Assembly (NCBI GenBank): GCA_014799925.1
Contig: JAAVHC010000067.1
Coordinates: forward strand, 1 to 45,598
DNA: 45,598 nucleotides
Origin: Oscillibacter sp.
GTDB lineage: Bacteria > Bacillota > Clostridia > Oscillospirales > Oscillospiraceae
Direction of reading: 5' to 3'
Positions 26,993-35,063 of this stretch are shown piece by piece. Every line of letters begins with the position of its first letter. The first letter of the stretch is position 1. The notes beneath the pieces are model-generated. The model did no database searches. It saw only the letters and a program-made list of their open reading frames with translations, and was not told the origin of the DNA. The translations under genes and the position numbers were made by a program.

Positions 26993-27371
26993 CCGGGCAA
27001 CCATCCGCAGGCCCCGCCTTATGCCCAGCCGCCGACAACCGCCCAGTGTTCGCCCATGGCGGGCCACTCAGCCGCCGACACCCCAGCAGCGCCACTTTCA
27101 AAACCGCTTTATCAGACCACCGAACCAGCAGAGCAGCAAACGCAAAAGGCGGAGGGCCTCAAGCAAATCGCCTGAAGCCCTCCGCCTTAAAAACTATTGA
27201 CCACGCATCACCAATCAAAGCCAAGGTCTTTCCACATATCCTCAACGGACTGCCCGTGGGGGTGGGACGCTCCCGGCCCCCGTTGGGCTTTTCCGTCAAG
27301 ACAACGAAGCGGCGCAGGATTAACAATCCTACACCGCGAAGCTACCGCAACACGTCCACTTGATTTCACCA
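26993..27371. other. Intergenic region with a minus-strand terminator and a doubtful small frame
   Basis: This gap holds the terminator at 27144-27188 and an open frame of 54 codons on the minus strand (27372 to 27208, ending SVEDMWKDLGFDW). The frame lacks a convincing ribosome site and overlaps the -35 of the downstream RNA gene. I do not call it a gene. The first 100 bp contain a short direct repeat (CAGCCGCCGACA, twice) and nothing else I recognise. Confidence 0.35.
27144..27188 (-). terminator. Intrinsic terminator, minus strand
   Basis: AAGGCGGAGGGC (27146-27157) pairs perfectly with GCCCTCCGCCTT (27177-27188). Read on the minus strand the stem is followed by TTTT. No confident minus-strand gene lies upstream of it, so either a small transcript from 27200-27400 ends here or it acts against antisense reading. 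Confidence 0.55.
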
Positions 27372-27400
27372 TTGATTCTTGCCGGGAAAACCGTTATAGG
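27372..27400 (+). promoter_or_regulatory. Promoter of structured RNA A
   Basis: TTGATT, 17 nt, TATAGG. The distance from the -10 to the conserved GCGCA is the same as for RNA B at 31111. Confidence 0.5.
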
Positions 27401-27405
27401 GTACT

Positions 27406-27535
27406 TTGGGCGCAGATAATTTCTGCTGTGTGGGACTGGGTCTTAACTGGGCCTCCTGCATAGGGGCGTGGGGTACTCGCAATACTTCACGCCCTGCCTT
27501 TATATGCTCCTGTTGTCTCGCACCCATATTTTACA
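27406..27535 (+). ncRNA. Structured RNA A (6S-like candidate)
   Basis: An about 130-nt RNA predicted from its own promoter. The 5' end (GGG-CG-AGA and GCUGUGU) can pair with the 3' part (UAUAUGC and UCU-CG-CCC) to form an interrupted closing stem. A bubble with TCTTAACTGGG follows, then a 12-bp terminal stem (27464-27475 with 27483-27494) with the seven-base loop CTCGCAA. RNA B has the same promoter spacing, order and loop (CTTGCAA). Closing stem, bubble, terminal hairpin and a gene pair fit 6S RNA of Firmicutes, but it is shorter than usual and I cannot confirm the family. Confidence 0.5.
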
Positions 27536-27695
27536 CCATATTGACGCAGGACGCAAGCGGTGTCGGCGGCTGGGCCGCTGTCGGCAGACCGACCGGGCCA
27601 GCCCAGAAACGCCACCTTTTACGGGACCGGCGAAGTAAAAAGAACATTGAGGAAGCGGCAGTATTTATCTTGCAGATGGAGACGGATACACCGCC

Positions 27696-27724
27696 TTGAC
27701 AGCAGGCGCCGGAGGCTATAGAAT
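27696..27724 (+). promoter_or_regulatory. Promoter of pyk
   Basis: TTGACA, 17 nt, TAGAAT, about 45 nt upstream of the pyk start codon. Confidence 0.7.
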
Positions 27725-27768
27725 AAGGGCAGGATACCATCTTAACTGGTTTTGGGGAGGTTTATAGT

Positions 27769-29208
27769 ATGAGAAAGACAAAGATTATCTGCACATTGGG
27801 CCCCGCCGTGGACAGCGAGGAAATGGTCCGGGCCCTGATCCGGGGCGGCATGAACGCGGCCCGGTTCAACTTCTCACATGGCGATCATGCCGGTCATCTG
27901 GAGCGGCTGAACCGGTTGAAGGCCATCCGGGACGCCATGGGCCGTCCGGTTGCCACGATTCTGGACACCAAGGGACCGGAGATCCGCATCAAAAGCTTTA
28001 CCTCCAAGTCTGTGGAGCTGGAGACCGGCGCGCGGTTCACCCTTACCACTGCCGACGTTCCCGGAGACGCGGCCCGCGTTTCCGTTACCTATGAGAATCT
28101 CCATCAGGAAGTGGAGCCGGGCCAGCAGATCCTGATCGACGACGGTTTGGTGGCCATCCGGGTAGAGAGGATCGAGGGGCCGGAGATTATCTGCACCGTG
28201 GAAAACGGCGGCGTGCTCTCCGCCAACAAGTCCATCAACATACCGGGCGCCCGCATCCAGCTTCCAGCGCTGACAGAGCGGGACGCCGACGACATCCGCT
28301 TCGGCGTGGAAAACGATTTCGACTTTATCGCCGCCTCTTTCGTCCGCCGCGCGTCCGATGTGGAGGCCATCCGGCAGGTGCTCCACGACTGCGGCGGCGA
28401 CGGCGTAAAAATCATCGCCAAAATTGAGAACCAGGAGGGCGTGGACAATCTGGAGGCCATTGTGGCCGCCGCCGACGGCATTATGGTGGCCAGGGGCGAC
28501 CTGGGGGTGGAGATTCCCGCCGCCAGGGTCCCCATCCTGCAAAAAGACATGATCCACAAGTGCCTGGCCGCCGGCAAGGTGGTCATCACCGCCACCCAGA
28601 TGCTGGATTCCATGATGCGCAACCCCCGCCCCACCCGCGCTGAGGTCTCCGACGTGGCAAACGCCGTCTTTGACGGCACCAGCTGCGTCATGCTCTCCGG
28701 CGAGACCGCCAGCGGGAAATACCCGGTGGAGGCCCTGGCCGCTATGGTGGGCATCGTCACCGAGGCGGAGAACGCCATCGACTTCTGGAAGCAGTTCAAT
28801 CAGGACCAGCACGCCGGAAACGGAAACATCAACGACGCCATCACCCATACCTGCTGTCTCACCGCCAAGGACCTGGACGCCAAGGCTATTCTTACCGCGA
28901 CCAACTCCGGCCATACCGCCCGGATGATCGCCCGGTTCCGCCCTGCCTGCCCGGTGGCGGCGCTGACCATGTACGAGAAGGTCCGCCGTCAGCTGGCCGT
29001 CTACTGGGGCGTGATCCCCTTCCTGGCCGGAGAGGTCAATTCCACCGACCGGATCTTTTCCCTGTGTGCCGAGGTAGCCCTGAAGGAGGGGCTGGTAAAG
29101 GACGGGGACACCGTGGTCATCACTGCCGGCGTCCCTCTGGGCCGCACCGGCTCCACAAACCTGCTGAAGGCCCACGTCATCAACGCGGAGGACATCTGGA
29201 GCATATAG
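27769..29208 (+). CDS. pyk: Pyruvate kinase
   Basis: Converts phosphoenolpyruvate and ADP to pyruvate and ATP at the end of glycolysis. 479 aa, the short form without the extra C-terminal PEP-utiliser domain seen in Bacillus. Signatures in order: TKIICTLGPAV at the N terminus, NFSHGDH, ILDTKGPEIRI, the active-site segment IIAKIENQEGVDNLEAI, VARGDLGVEIP, and ATQMLDSMMRNPRPTRAEV. The start has GGGGAGG about 10 nt upstream. Monocistronic between its own promoter and terminator. Confidence 0.97.
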   Translation: MRKTKIICTLGPAVDSEEMVRALIRGGMNAARFNFSHGDHAGHLERLNRLKAIRDAMGRPVATILDTKGPEIRIKSFTSKSVELETGARFTLTTADVPGDAARVSVTYENLHQEVEPGQQILIDDGLVAIRVERIEGPEIICTVENGGVLSANKSINIPGARIQLPALTERDADDIRFGVENDFDFIAASFVRRASDVEAIRQVLHDCGGDGVKIIAKIENQEGVDNLEAIVAAADGIMVARGDLGVEIPAARVPILQKDMIHKCLAAGKVVITATQMLDSMMRNPRPTRAEVSDVANAVFDGTSCVMLSGETASGKYPVEALAAMVGIVTEAENAIDFWKQFNQDQHAGNGNINDAITHTCCLTAKDLDAKAILTATNSGHTARMIARFRPACPVAALTMYEKVRRQLAVYWGVIPFLAGEVNSTDRIFSLCAEVALKEGLVKDGDTVVITAGVPLGRTGSTNLLKAHVINAEDIWSI

Positions 29209-29250
29209 GAAGGGCGCGGAACTGCTGATGCCTTTTGATACATAAGCGTA

Positions 29251-29286
29251 AGCGCCCTGGAAACCGGCTGTGGTTTCCAGGGCGCT
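29251..29286 (+). terminator. Intrinsic terminator of pyk
   Basis: AGCGCCCTGGAAACC pairs with GGTTTCCAGGGCGCT (15 bp perfect stem) followed by a T-rich tract. Confidence 0.85.
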
Positions 29287-29330
29287 GTATATTTTCAGAA
29301 AGATAGTTCTCTTTCAAGAAAAATGTGATA

Positions 29331-29391
29331 TGCTCCCCATAGAGCAGGCAGGCAGAGGAGAGCCTCTCTGCAAACTACACGATGGGGAGCA
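29331..29391. other. Two-tier hairpin between convergent pyk and SLH gene
   Basis: An outer stem TGCTCCCCAT / ATGGGGAGCA encloses an inner stem GCAGAGG..CCTCTCTGC. It lies about 30 bp beyond the stop of the SLH gene and probably serves as its 3' structure or terminator; on the minus strand a short T-rich stretch follows. Confidence 0.45.
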
Positions 29392-29423
29392 CCCGTATAA
29401 TGCGTTTATACCCGTGTCATACG

Positions 29424-30956
29424 TTATTCCGCGTATGCCCGGTGCAGGAACGTCACGATCTGACTGCGGTTGCAGACGCCGTCAGGATCAAATATTGTCC
29501 CAGTTTCCTTTTTGACCCCGGTGGTAACTCCGCTCGATACCGCCCAAGCCACGGCCTGCGCATAGGACGCGCCGGCGGGGACGTCGGGAAAGCCGGCCGC
29601 TGAGGCCGCCGTGGGACAACCCGCGGCCCGCCAGATGTACTCTACGGTCATGGCCCGGGTACAGGGCTTGTCCACATCAAAGGTCGTGCCGGATATCATG
29701 CCCTTCTCATAGGCCCAGACCGCCGCCTTTGCGTAAGCCTCCGGGATGGTGTTGGTGAAGGGATTGGCAATAGACGGCTCCGGCCGACCACAGGTCCGCC
29801 ACAGGAAGGTCAGAATCTGCGCGTTGGTGCAGTTCTTATTGGGGGAGAAAGTTCCCGCTCCATCGCCGGTGGTAATGCCTTTTTCCACCGCCCACAGGGC
29901 GTCCCGATAAAACCAGCTGGTCTCCGGCACATCGTAGAAGCCGGTGGCGTTGGGCGGCGCAGGGTGGAGAAGCTCGTCGATCGTAAAGCGGAGCACGTCG
30001 TAGTAGTTTCTGCTGCCGCCGCTGGCGCCGGCAATTCCTCCGCTGTAAGTGCCGTCCCATTTGCAGGCCCTGCCGCTGCCATCCTCATACAGATGAATCA
30101 GATCATATTTCAAGGGGAGCACTTCATTTCCGCTGCTGTCAACAATTCCATAAATCAACTCCTCATAATCCCAGCTCTGGAACTGGCCGCTATTCTTGAC
30201 AATAACGTGCTGCCTGGCCTCCTCGTTCGTAAACTGTCCCACACAGAAACAGCCCTCCGCATAGGCATCAACACAGTCGTAGGCAAAGGAAAGGATCTGC
30301 TGGTTCTCCGCGTTGACCGCGCCGAATTTCTCGCCCTTCAGCGCCGAGAACAGGTCCTGACCGAGGTACGCCATGTTTCTGTACTGAGGCTGGATGATCG
30401 TGCCGGCGCCTTGTTTATAAACGCCGCGCAGGCCGTCATTTCCTAAAACAAAATACCCGTCGTCATAATACCTGAGAGTGTCATACTGTATAGGGAGCAG
30501 TTCTTTACCGTCCCAATCATAGAGTCCATATATAAGATCCATCCAGGAGGCGGTTTCATACGGCATCTTGGCAATCCGGAAGACAGGGTCCTCCTCGTTG
30601 CAGACGTTGATTTCAGCGGCGGTATACGGATAGATGACCGCGCCGCCCGCCGTAACGATACCGACGCCTTCTTCCCGACGGCCGGCAATGATCCGGTCTC
30701 CGCCGGCATATTGGAACATCCAATACTCTGCCGGAAAGACGACCGTTCCGTTTGCGTCCTTCAAGCCGTAAAGATCTCCGCTGCTGGGTGTGTGCTCCAC
30801 GAACATGACCAGCCCGGTTTCGGACTGTCCGCTCCAGCTGACTTCTTCGCCCCCGGCGGAATTCGTGGATGCTGCGTTTGCTGTTGACGGTATGCCAGCG
30901 CAAAGCCCGGCCAATACTGCCAGCGCCATGGCAAAGGAAAATAATTTTCTCTTCAT
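29424..30956 (-). CDS. Surface protein with three SLH domains and WG-like repeats
   Basis: Secreted protein of 510 aa. The signal peptide ends near ANAA (residues 26-29). The middle has repeated YGLKDANG / YGLYDWDGKELLPIQYD / YGIVDSSGNEVLPLKYD units of the WG (KWG) beta-repeat type. The last 170 residues hold three S-layer-homology modules (FYDVPETSWFYRDALWAVEK, then AYAKAAVWAYEKGMISG, then SYAQAVAWAVSSGVTTG) that anchor to cell-wall polymers. The start follows GAGGAG. Function beyond wall attachment unknown. Confidence 0.9.
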   Translation of the reverse strand: MKRKLFSFAMALAVLAGLCAGIPSTANAASTNSAGGEEVSWSGQSETGLVMFVEHTPSSGDLYGLKDANGTVVFPAEYWMFQYAGGDRIIAGRREEGVGIVTAGGAVIYPYTAAEINVCNEEDPVFRIAKMPYETASWMDLIYGLYDWDGKELLPIQYDTLRYYDDGYFVLGNDGLRGVYKQGAGTIIQPQYRNMAYLGQDLFSALKGEKFGAVNAENQQILSFAYDCVDAYAEGCFCVGQFTNEEARQHVIVKNSGQFQSWDYEELIYGIVDSSGNEVLPLKYDLIHLYEDGSGRACKWDGTYSGGIAGASGGSRNYYDVLRFTIDELLHPAPPNATGFYDVPETSWFYRDALWAVEKGITTGDGAGTFSPNKNCTNAQILTFLWRTCGRPEPSIANPFTNTIPEAYAKAAVWAYEKGMISGTTFDVDKPCTRAMTVEYIWRAAGCPTAASAAGFPDVPAGASYAQAVAWAVSSGVTTGVKKETGTIFDPDGVCNRSQIVTFLHRAYAE

Positions 30957-31007
30957 TCACGTACTCCTCTTCTTTTTTGAGTTGCTTACCGTCTCCGCCG
31001 GAAGCAC

Positions 31008-31046
31008 AAAAAGCGGCGCTGAGTTTCCTCGTAAACCCAACACCGC
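31008..31046 (-). terminator. Terminator-like hairpin upstream of the SLH gene
   Basis: On the minus strand a 14-bp stem (GCGGTGTTGGGTTT with AAACTCAGCGCCGC, two G-U pairs) with a 6-nt loop is followed by TTTTT, about 50 nt before the SLH start codon. It could be the expression platform of an attenuator or the end of an unrelated minus-strand transcript. Confidence 0.55.
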
Positions 31047-31087
31047 CTCGATAAAATCAATGCGAACGCGCGGTCTGAAATCCGCCC

Positions 31088-31116
31088 TTGCAAAATAGGG
31101 GGCAGGCGGATATAAT
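31088..31116 (+). promoter_or_regulatory. Promoter of structured RNA B
   Basis: TTGCAA, 17 nt, TATAAT; a strong sigma-A promoter with no open reading frame directly downstream. Confidence 0.7.
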
Positions 31117-31121
31117 AGACC

Positions 31122-31245
31122 TGTGGCGCAACTATGTTGCTGTGCTGAGTGGTTGACTAAGTAAGGCGGTCACTCGTACAGGGCCGTGGGGTGCTTGCAA
31201 CGCCCCGCGGCCTGCCGCAATTCATGCTTCTATGGCTATCATACA
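31122..31245 (+). ncRNA. Structured RNA B (paralogue of RNA A, 6S-like candidate)
   Basis: Same layout as RNA A: promoter, GGCGCA 9-10 nt after the -10, a small CAAC/GTTG stem, CTGTG, a bubble with GGTTGACTAAG, then a 12-bp stem (31182-31193 with 31201-31212) closed by the loop CTTGCAA. CTGCC and ATGCTTCT follow, also found in RNA A (CTGCC, ATGCTCCT). Stem sequences differ but pairing is kept, which supports a conserved RNA. The 3' end is not certain; the next terminator is at 31301. Possibly 6S RNA. Confidence 0.55.
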
Positions 31246-31300
31246 ATATGCGGAACTGAATTGCAAGGATTTTTGACAAACTTTTTCTGCAAAGGGATTC

Positions 31301-31327
31301 CCTCACCCAAGCGGGTGAGGGGCCTTT
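31301..31327 (+). terminator. Intrinsic terminator upstream of mfd
   Basis: CCTCACCC, loop AAGC, GGGTGAGG, followed by GGCCTTTT. It could end RNA B or an extended form of it, isolating mfd. I see no clear promoter between it and mfd. Confidence 0.65.
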
Positions 31328-31390
31328 TCCTGCGTTTTTCAAGCCCTGCGGGGCGGTAAATCATACTGCCCGCGCACCAGGAGGCAATTT

Positions 31391-34300
31391 ATGGAACAAT
31401 TACTCAACTATCTGCTTCGGATACCGGAGGCAGAGGCGTTGGCCGCCGCCGTGGAGAACGGCGGCTGTCCCGCCGCCGTCACCGGACTGGGCGCCGTCCA
31501 CCGCTCCCAGATCGCCGCCGCCGTAGCCCATCGCACCGGGCGGCCATTGGTAATGGTCTGCTCCGACGAGGGAGAGGCCGGCCGGCTGGCCGGCGATCTG
31601 GAGGCCCTGATGGGGCGGAGCGACGCGCCCGCCCACGTTCTGAGATTCTTCGCCAGGGAGCTGTTTGTCCGGGCGGGGACCGTGATCTCCCGGCAGTGGG
31701 AGCACAACCGGATCGCCGCCCTCTATGAGCTGGCCGCCGGAGGGACTCCCGTGATCGTGGCCACCGCCGAGGCCATGCTGCAAAAAACCAGCCCGCCCCA
31801 GCGGCTGCGGGAGGCCGTCCTGACCCTGGAGGCCGGCGGCCGGTACGCGCCGGAGGACCTGTCCCGGCATCTGGTCAGCGCCGGCTACACAAGGGCCGAT
31901 CAGGTGGAGGGCGTGGGCCAGTTCGCCCTGCGGGGCGGCATTCTGGACGTGTTCTCTCCCCTCATGGATGAGCCGGTACGCTGCGAATTTTTTGACGATG
32001 AGATCGACTCTCTGGGCTCCTTTGACATTTTGACCCAGCGGCGGACCAAAAATCTGAGCTCCGCCCGGCTGCTGCCCGCAGCGGAGCTGCTGCCGGACGC
32101 GGAGCGGACCAGCGTCTTCCGGTATCTCCCCAGCCACGCTCTCTTATGCCTCAGCGAAGCAGGACGGGTGGGGGAACGGGTCAAAAACCTGCTGTGGCAG
32201 GCCAGGGAGGATACCGAATCCCTGCTGGCGGCCGGGGAGAAGGACGGGGACCTCACCGCGCTGCTGCTCGGCCAGAGCGAGTGGCTGGAAGAGCTGGAGC
32301 GCTTCGCCGTGTGTATGCTGGAGGCGCTGCCCACATCCCGGTACCCCCTGCCTCCCCGGACGCTGCTGTCCGTCAGCGCCAAGCAGCTGAGCGCCTATGG
32401 CGGCAGCATTGAAACCGCCGCCGCGGACATCGCCCACTACCGCGCCGCAGGATACGCGGCGCTGCTGCTGTGCGGCAACGCCGCGCGGGCCAAAAGCATG
32501 CAGCGGATGCTTCTTGAACGGGATATTTCCGCCGCCCTGGATCTTGCCTGCGGCGAAATGCCCGGACCGGGGGAGGCGCGGATCGCGGTGGGCGCGCTGT
32601 CCGCCGGAGCGGAATACCCGCAGATTTCTCTTGCGGTGCTGACGGAGGGACAGCTTACCGCTCCCACATCCGGCAGGGCGTCCGCCCGCCGGGAGAAGAA
32701 GGACAACCGGCAGAAGATCCTCAGCTATACCGATCTGTCCGTAGGCGACCTGGTGGTCCATACTCACCACGGCGTGGGCCGTTTTGAGGGCATCCGGAAA
32801 ATGCCGGTGGACGGCGTGGAAAAAGACTATATCAAAATCGTCTACGCCGGCGGGGACAGCCTGTATGTCCCCGCCACGGGCCTGGATCAGGTCAGCAAAT
32901 ATATCGGCGGGGGCGGACTGGGGAGCGACGGCGAGGTCCACGCCGCCAGGCTGAACAAGCTGGGCGGCGCCGACTGGCACAAGCAGAAGAGCAAGGCCAA
33001 GGCCGCCGCCAGGGACCTGGCAAAGGGACTGATCGCCCTGTACGCCGAACGGCAGCGCCGCCCCGGCTTTGCCTTTTCCCCGGACTCCCCCTGGCAGCAA
33101 GAGTTTGAGGAGGCTTTCGACTACGCGGAGACCGAGGACCAGCTGCGGTGCATTGCGGAAATCAAAAAGGATATGGAAAAGCCCGTGCCCATGGACCGCC
33201 TCCTGTGCGGCGACGTAGGCTACGGAAAAACGGAGGTTGCCCTGCGGGCGGTGATGAAATGCGTGCTGGACGGCAAGCAGGCGGCCATTCTGGCTCCCAC
33301 CACCGTCCTGGCCCAGCAGCACTTCGCCACGGCCTGCAACCGGTTCCGCTCCTTCCCGGTGGAGATCCGGGTCCTGAGCCGGTTCCAGACGCCGGGGCAG
33401 GTCCGGCAGATCCTGACGGATCTGCGGTCCGGGCGGGTGGACCTGCTCATCGGCACCCACAAGCTGATCCAGAAGGACGTGGCCGCCGCCTTCAAGGACC
33501 TGGGGCTGCTGGTGGTGGACGAGGAGCAGCGCTTCGGCGTAAGCCACAAGGAAAAGCTGAAGGAAATGAGCAAGCAGGTGGACGTGCTGACCCTCTCCGC
33601 CACCCCCATCCCCCGGACGCTGAACATGGCCCTCTCCGGCATCCGGGACATGTCCACCCTGGAGGAACCGCCCCAGAACCGTCAGCCGGTACAGACTTAC
33701 GTCATCGAGCACGACTGGAGCATCATCGCCGACGCCATGCGCCGGGAGATCGGCCGGGGCGGGCAGGTCTACTATCTCCACAACCGGGTGGAATCCATCG
33801 ACTCCACCGCCGCTCAGATCCGGCGGCTGGTGGGCGAAGAGGTCCGTGTGGTGGTGGGCCATGGGCGGATGGATGAAAAGCAGCTTTCCTCCGTCATGCA
33901 GCAGATGGTGGAGGGCGAGGCCCAGATCATGGTCTGCACCACCATCATTGAGACGGGCATTGACATCGCCAACGTAAACACCCTCATCATTGAAGACGCG
34001 GATAAGATGGGCCTGGCCCAGCTTCACCAGATCCGGGGCCGCATCGGCCGCAGCGCCCGGCGGGCCTACGCCTATATGACCTACCGCCCCGGCAAGATCC
34101 TCTCGGAGATCGCCAGCAAGCGGCTCACCGCCATCCGGGAGTACGTGGAATTCGGCTCCGGCTTCAAGATCGCCATGAGGGACCTGGAGATCCGGGGCGC
34201 GGGCAATCTGCTGGGTCCGGAGCAGTCCGGATACATGATGACCGTGGGCTACGATATGTACCTCCAGCTGCTGGAGGACGCGGTGCTGGAGGAGAAGGGA

Positions 34301-34783
34301 GAGAAAAAGAAGCAGATTGTGGAGTGCTCCGCCGATCTGGCCGTTTCCGCCAATATCCCCAGCGGGTACGTCTCCTCCAACCAGCAGCGGATGGATCTCT
34401 ACCGCCGCATTGCCGCCATCCGGAGTCAGGAGGACTCGTCGGACCTGCTGGACGAGTTGATGGACCGCTATGGCGACCCGCCCAAGCCGGTGTACGCCCT
34501 GCTGGACGTGGCCCTGCTCCGTGCCGGCGCCTCCAGGGTGGGCATCAGCGACATCTCCCAGAAGGAGCGGCAGGTGAAGCTTGTCATCGCCGACTTCGAC
34601 GCGGAGGCCATCGCCGCCCTGGTCACCAGCGCCAAATACCGCCGCCGGCTGGTGGTCAACGCCGGGGAAGTTCCCGCCCTGACGCTCACCCTTCAGCCCA
34701 GGGAGCCGGTGCTGGAGACCACGCTGGCGCTGGTGGAGGATCTGCGCCTGACGCGGGAGAGCAGGGAAACGAACACCAAATAA
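31391..34783 (+). CDS. mfd: Transcription-repair coupling factor Mfd
   Basis: DNA translocase (1130 aa) that removes stalled RNA polymerase and recruits UvrA. The domain order is complete: UvrB-like N terminus (QVEGVGQFALRGGILDVFSP), the RNA-polymerase-interacting domain (YTDLSVGDLVVHTHHGVGRF), RecG-like motor with Walker A GDVGYGKTEVALRA and DEEQ box VVDEEQRFGV, helicase C-terminal part (TTIIETGIDIANVNTLI, QIRGRIGRS), the TRG-type region, and the C-terminal TRCF domain. Stands alone; usually preceded by pth, which is not here. Confidence 0.97.
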   Translation: MEQLLNYLLRIPEAEALAAAVENGGCPAAVTGLGAVHRSQIAAAVAHRTGRPLVMVCSDEGEAGRLAGDLEALMGRSDAPAHVLRFFARELFVRAGTVISRQWEHNRIAALYELAAGGTPVIVATAEAMLQKTSPPQRLREAVLTLEAGGRYAPEDLSRHLVSAGYTRADQVEGVGQFALRGGILDVFSPLMDEPVRCEFFDDEIDSLGSFDILTQRRTKNLSSARLLPAAELLPDAERTSVFRYLPSHALLCLSEAGRVGERVKNLLWQAREDTESLLAAGEKDGDLTALLLGQSEWLEELERFAVCMLEALPTSRYPLPPRTLLSVSAKQLSAYGGSIETAAADIAHYRAAGYAALLLCGNAARAKSMQRMLLERDISAALDLACGEMPGPGEARIAVGALSAGAEYPQISLAVLTEGQLTAPTSGRASARREKKDNRQKILSYTDLSVGDLVVHTHHGVGRFEGIRKMPVDGVEKDYIKIVYAGGDSLYVPATGLDQVSKYIGGGGLGSDGEVHAARLNKLGGADWHKQKSKAKAAARDLAKGLIALYAERQRRPGFAFSPDSPWQQEFEEAFDYAETEDQLRCIAEIKKDMEKPVPMDRLLCGDVGYGKTEVALRAVMKCVLDGKQAAILAPTTVLAQQHFATACNRFRSFPVEIRVLSRFQTPGQVRQILTDLRSGRVDLLIGTHKLIQKDVAAAFKDLGLLVVDEEQRFGVSHKEKLKEMSKQVDVLTLSATPIPRTLNMALSGIRDMSTLEEPPQNRQPVQTYVIEHDWSIIADAMRREIGRGGQVYYLHNRVESIDSTAAQIRRLVGEEVRVVVGHGRMDEKQLSSVMQQMVEGEAQIMVCTTIIETGIDIANVNTLIIEDADKMGLAQLHQIRGRIGRSARRAYAYMTYRPGKILSEIASKRLTAIREYVEFGSGFKIAMRDLEIRGAGNLLGPEQSGYMMTVGYDMYLQLLEDAVLEEKGEKKKQIVECSADLAVSANIPSGYVSSNQQRMDLYRRIAAIRSQEDSSDLLDELMDRYGDPPKPVYALLDVALLRAGASRVGISDISQKERQVKLVIADFDAEAIAALVTSAKYRRRLVVNAGEVPALTLTLQPREPVLETTLALVEDLRLTRESRETNTK

Positions 34784-34792
34784 TGCTATTCC

Positions 34793-34905
34793 CTGATTAG
34801 ACGTGCCAACTCGTCACCGGGCGGCGGGCTAAGGCAGCCCGCGCAGAAAAGAGCGGGATTGGCCGTCCGCCCAGGACTTTTTCTTTCAAGAAAAAGTATG
34901 CTTTG
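34793..34905. repeat. Dispersed intergenic repeat with one 93-bp-type unit
   Basis: TATTCCCTGATTAGA, CGTCACCGGGCGGCGGGCTA, GCGCAGAAAAGAGCGGGATT, GGCCGTCCGCCCAGGAC and CTTTTTCTTTCAAGAAAAAG follow in the same order as in the element at 16797-17183, but with a single unit. Located directly after mfd. The rest of the gap to 35063 contains a long-range CCTCTCCCC/GGGGAGGGG pairing and no gene. Confidence 0.75.
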
Positions 34906-35063
34906 CAAGAAAAAATTCCGGCCAGATGAACCTCTCCCCCTCAAATCCCTTCTGTCTATATGAAACCGGTTTTCAAAGAACACGCAGGGGAGGGGACGGG
35001 TTGGACCGCTTTGAGGAACTGCTGCCCGCCCACCGGGCGGCAGCGAAGCGTCCCGCCTGCTTT

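Noticed and set aside
27406-27535. SRP RNA, tmRNA or RNase P RNA
   Set aside because: The SRP GGAAG-type tetraloop region, the tmRNA tag and tRNA-like ends, and the RNase P core sequences are all absent.
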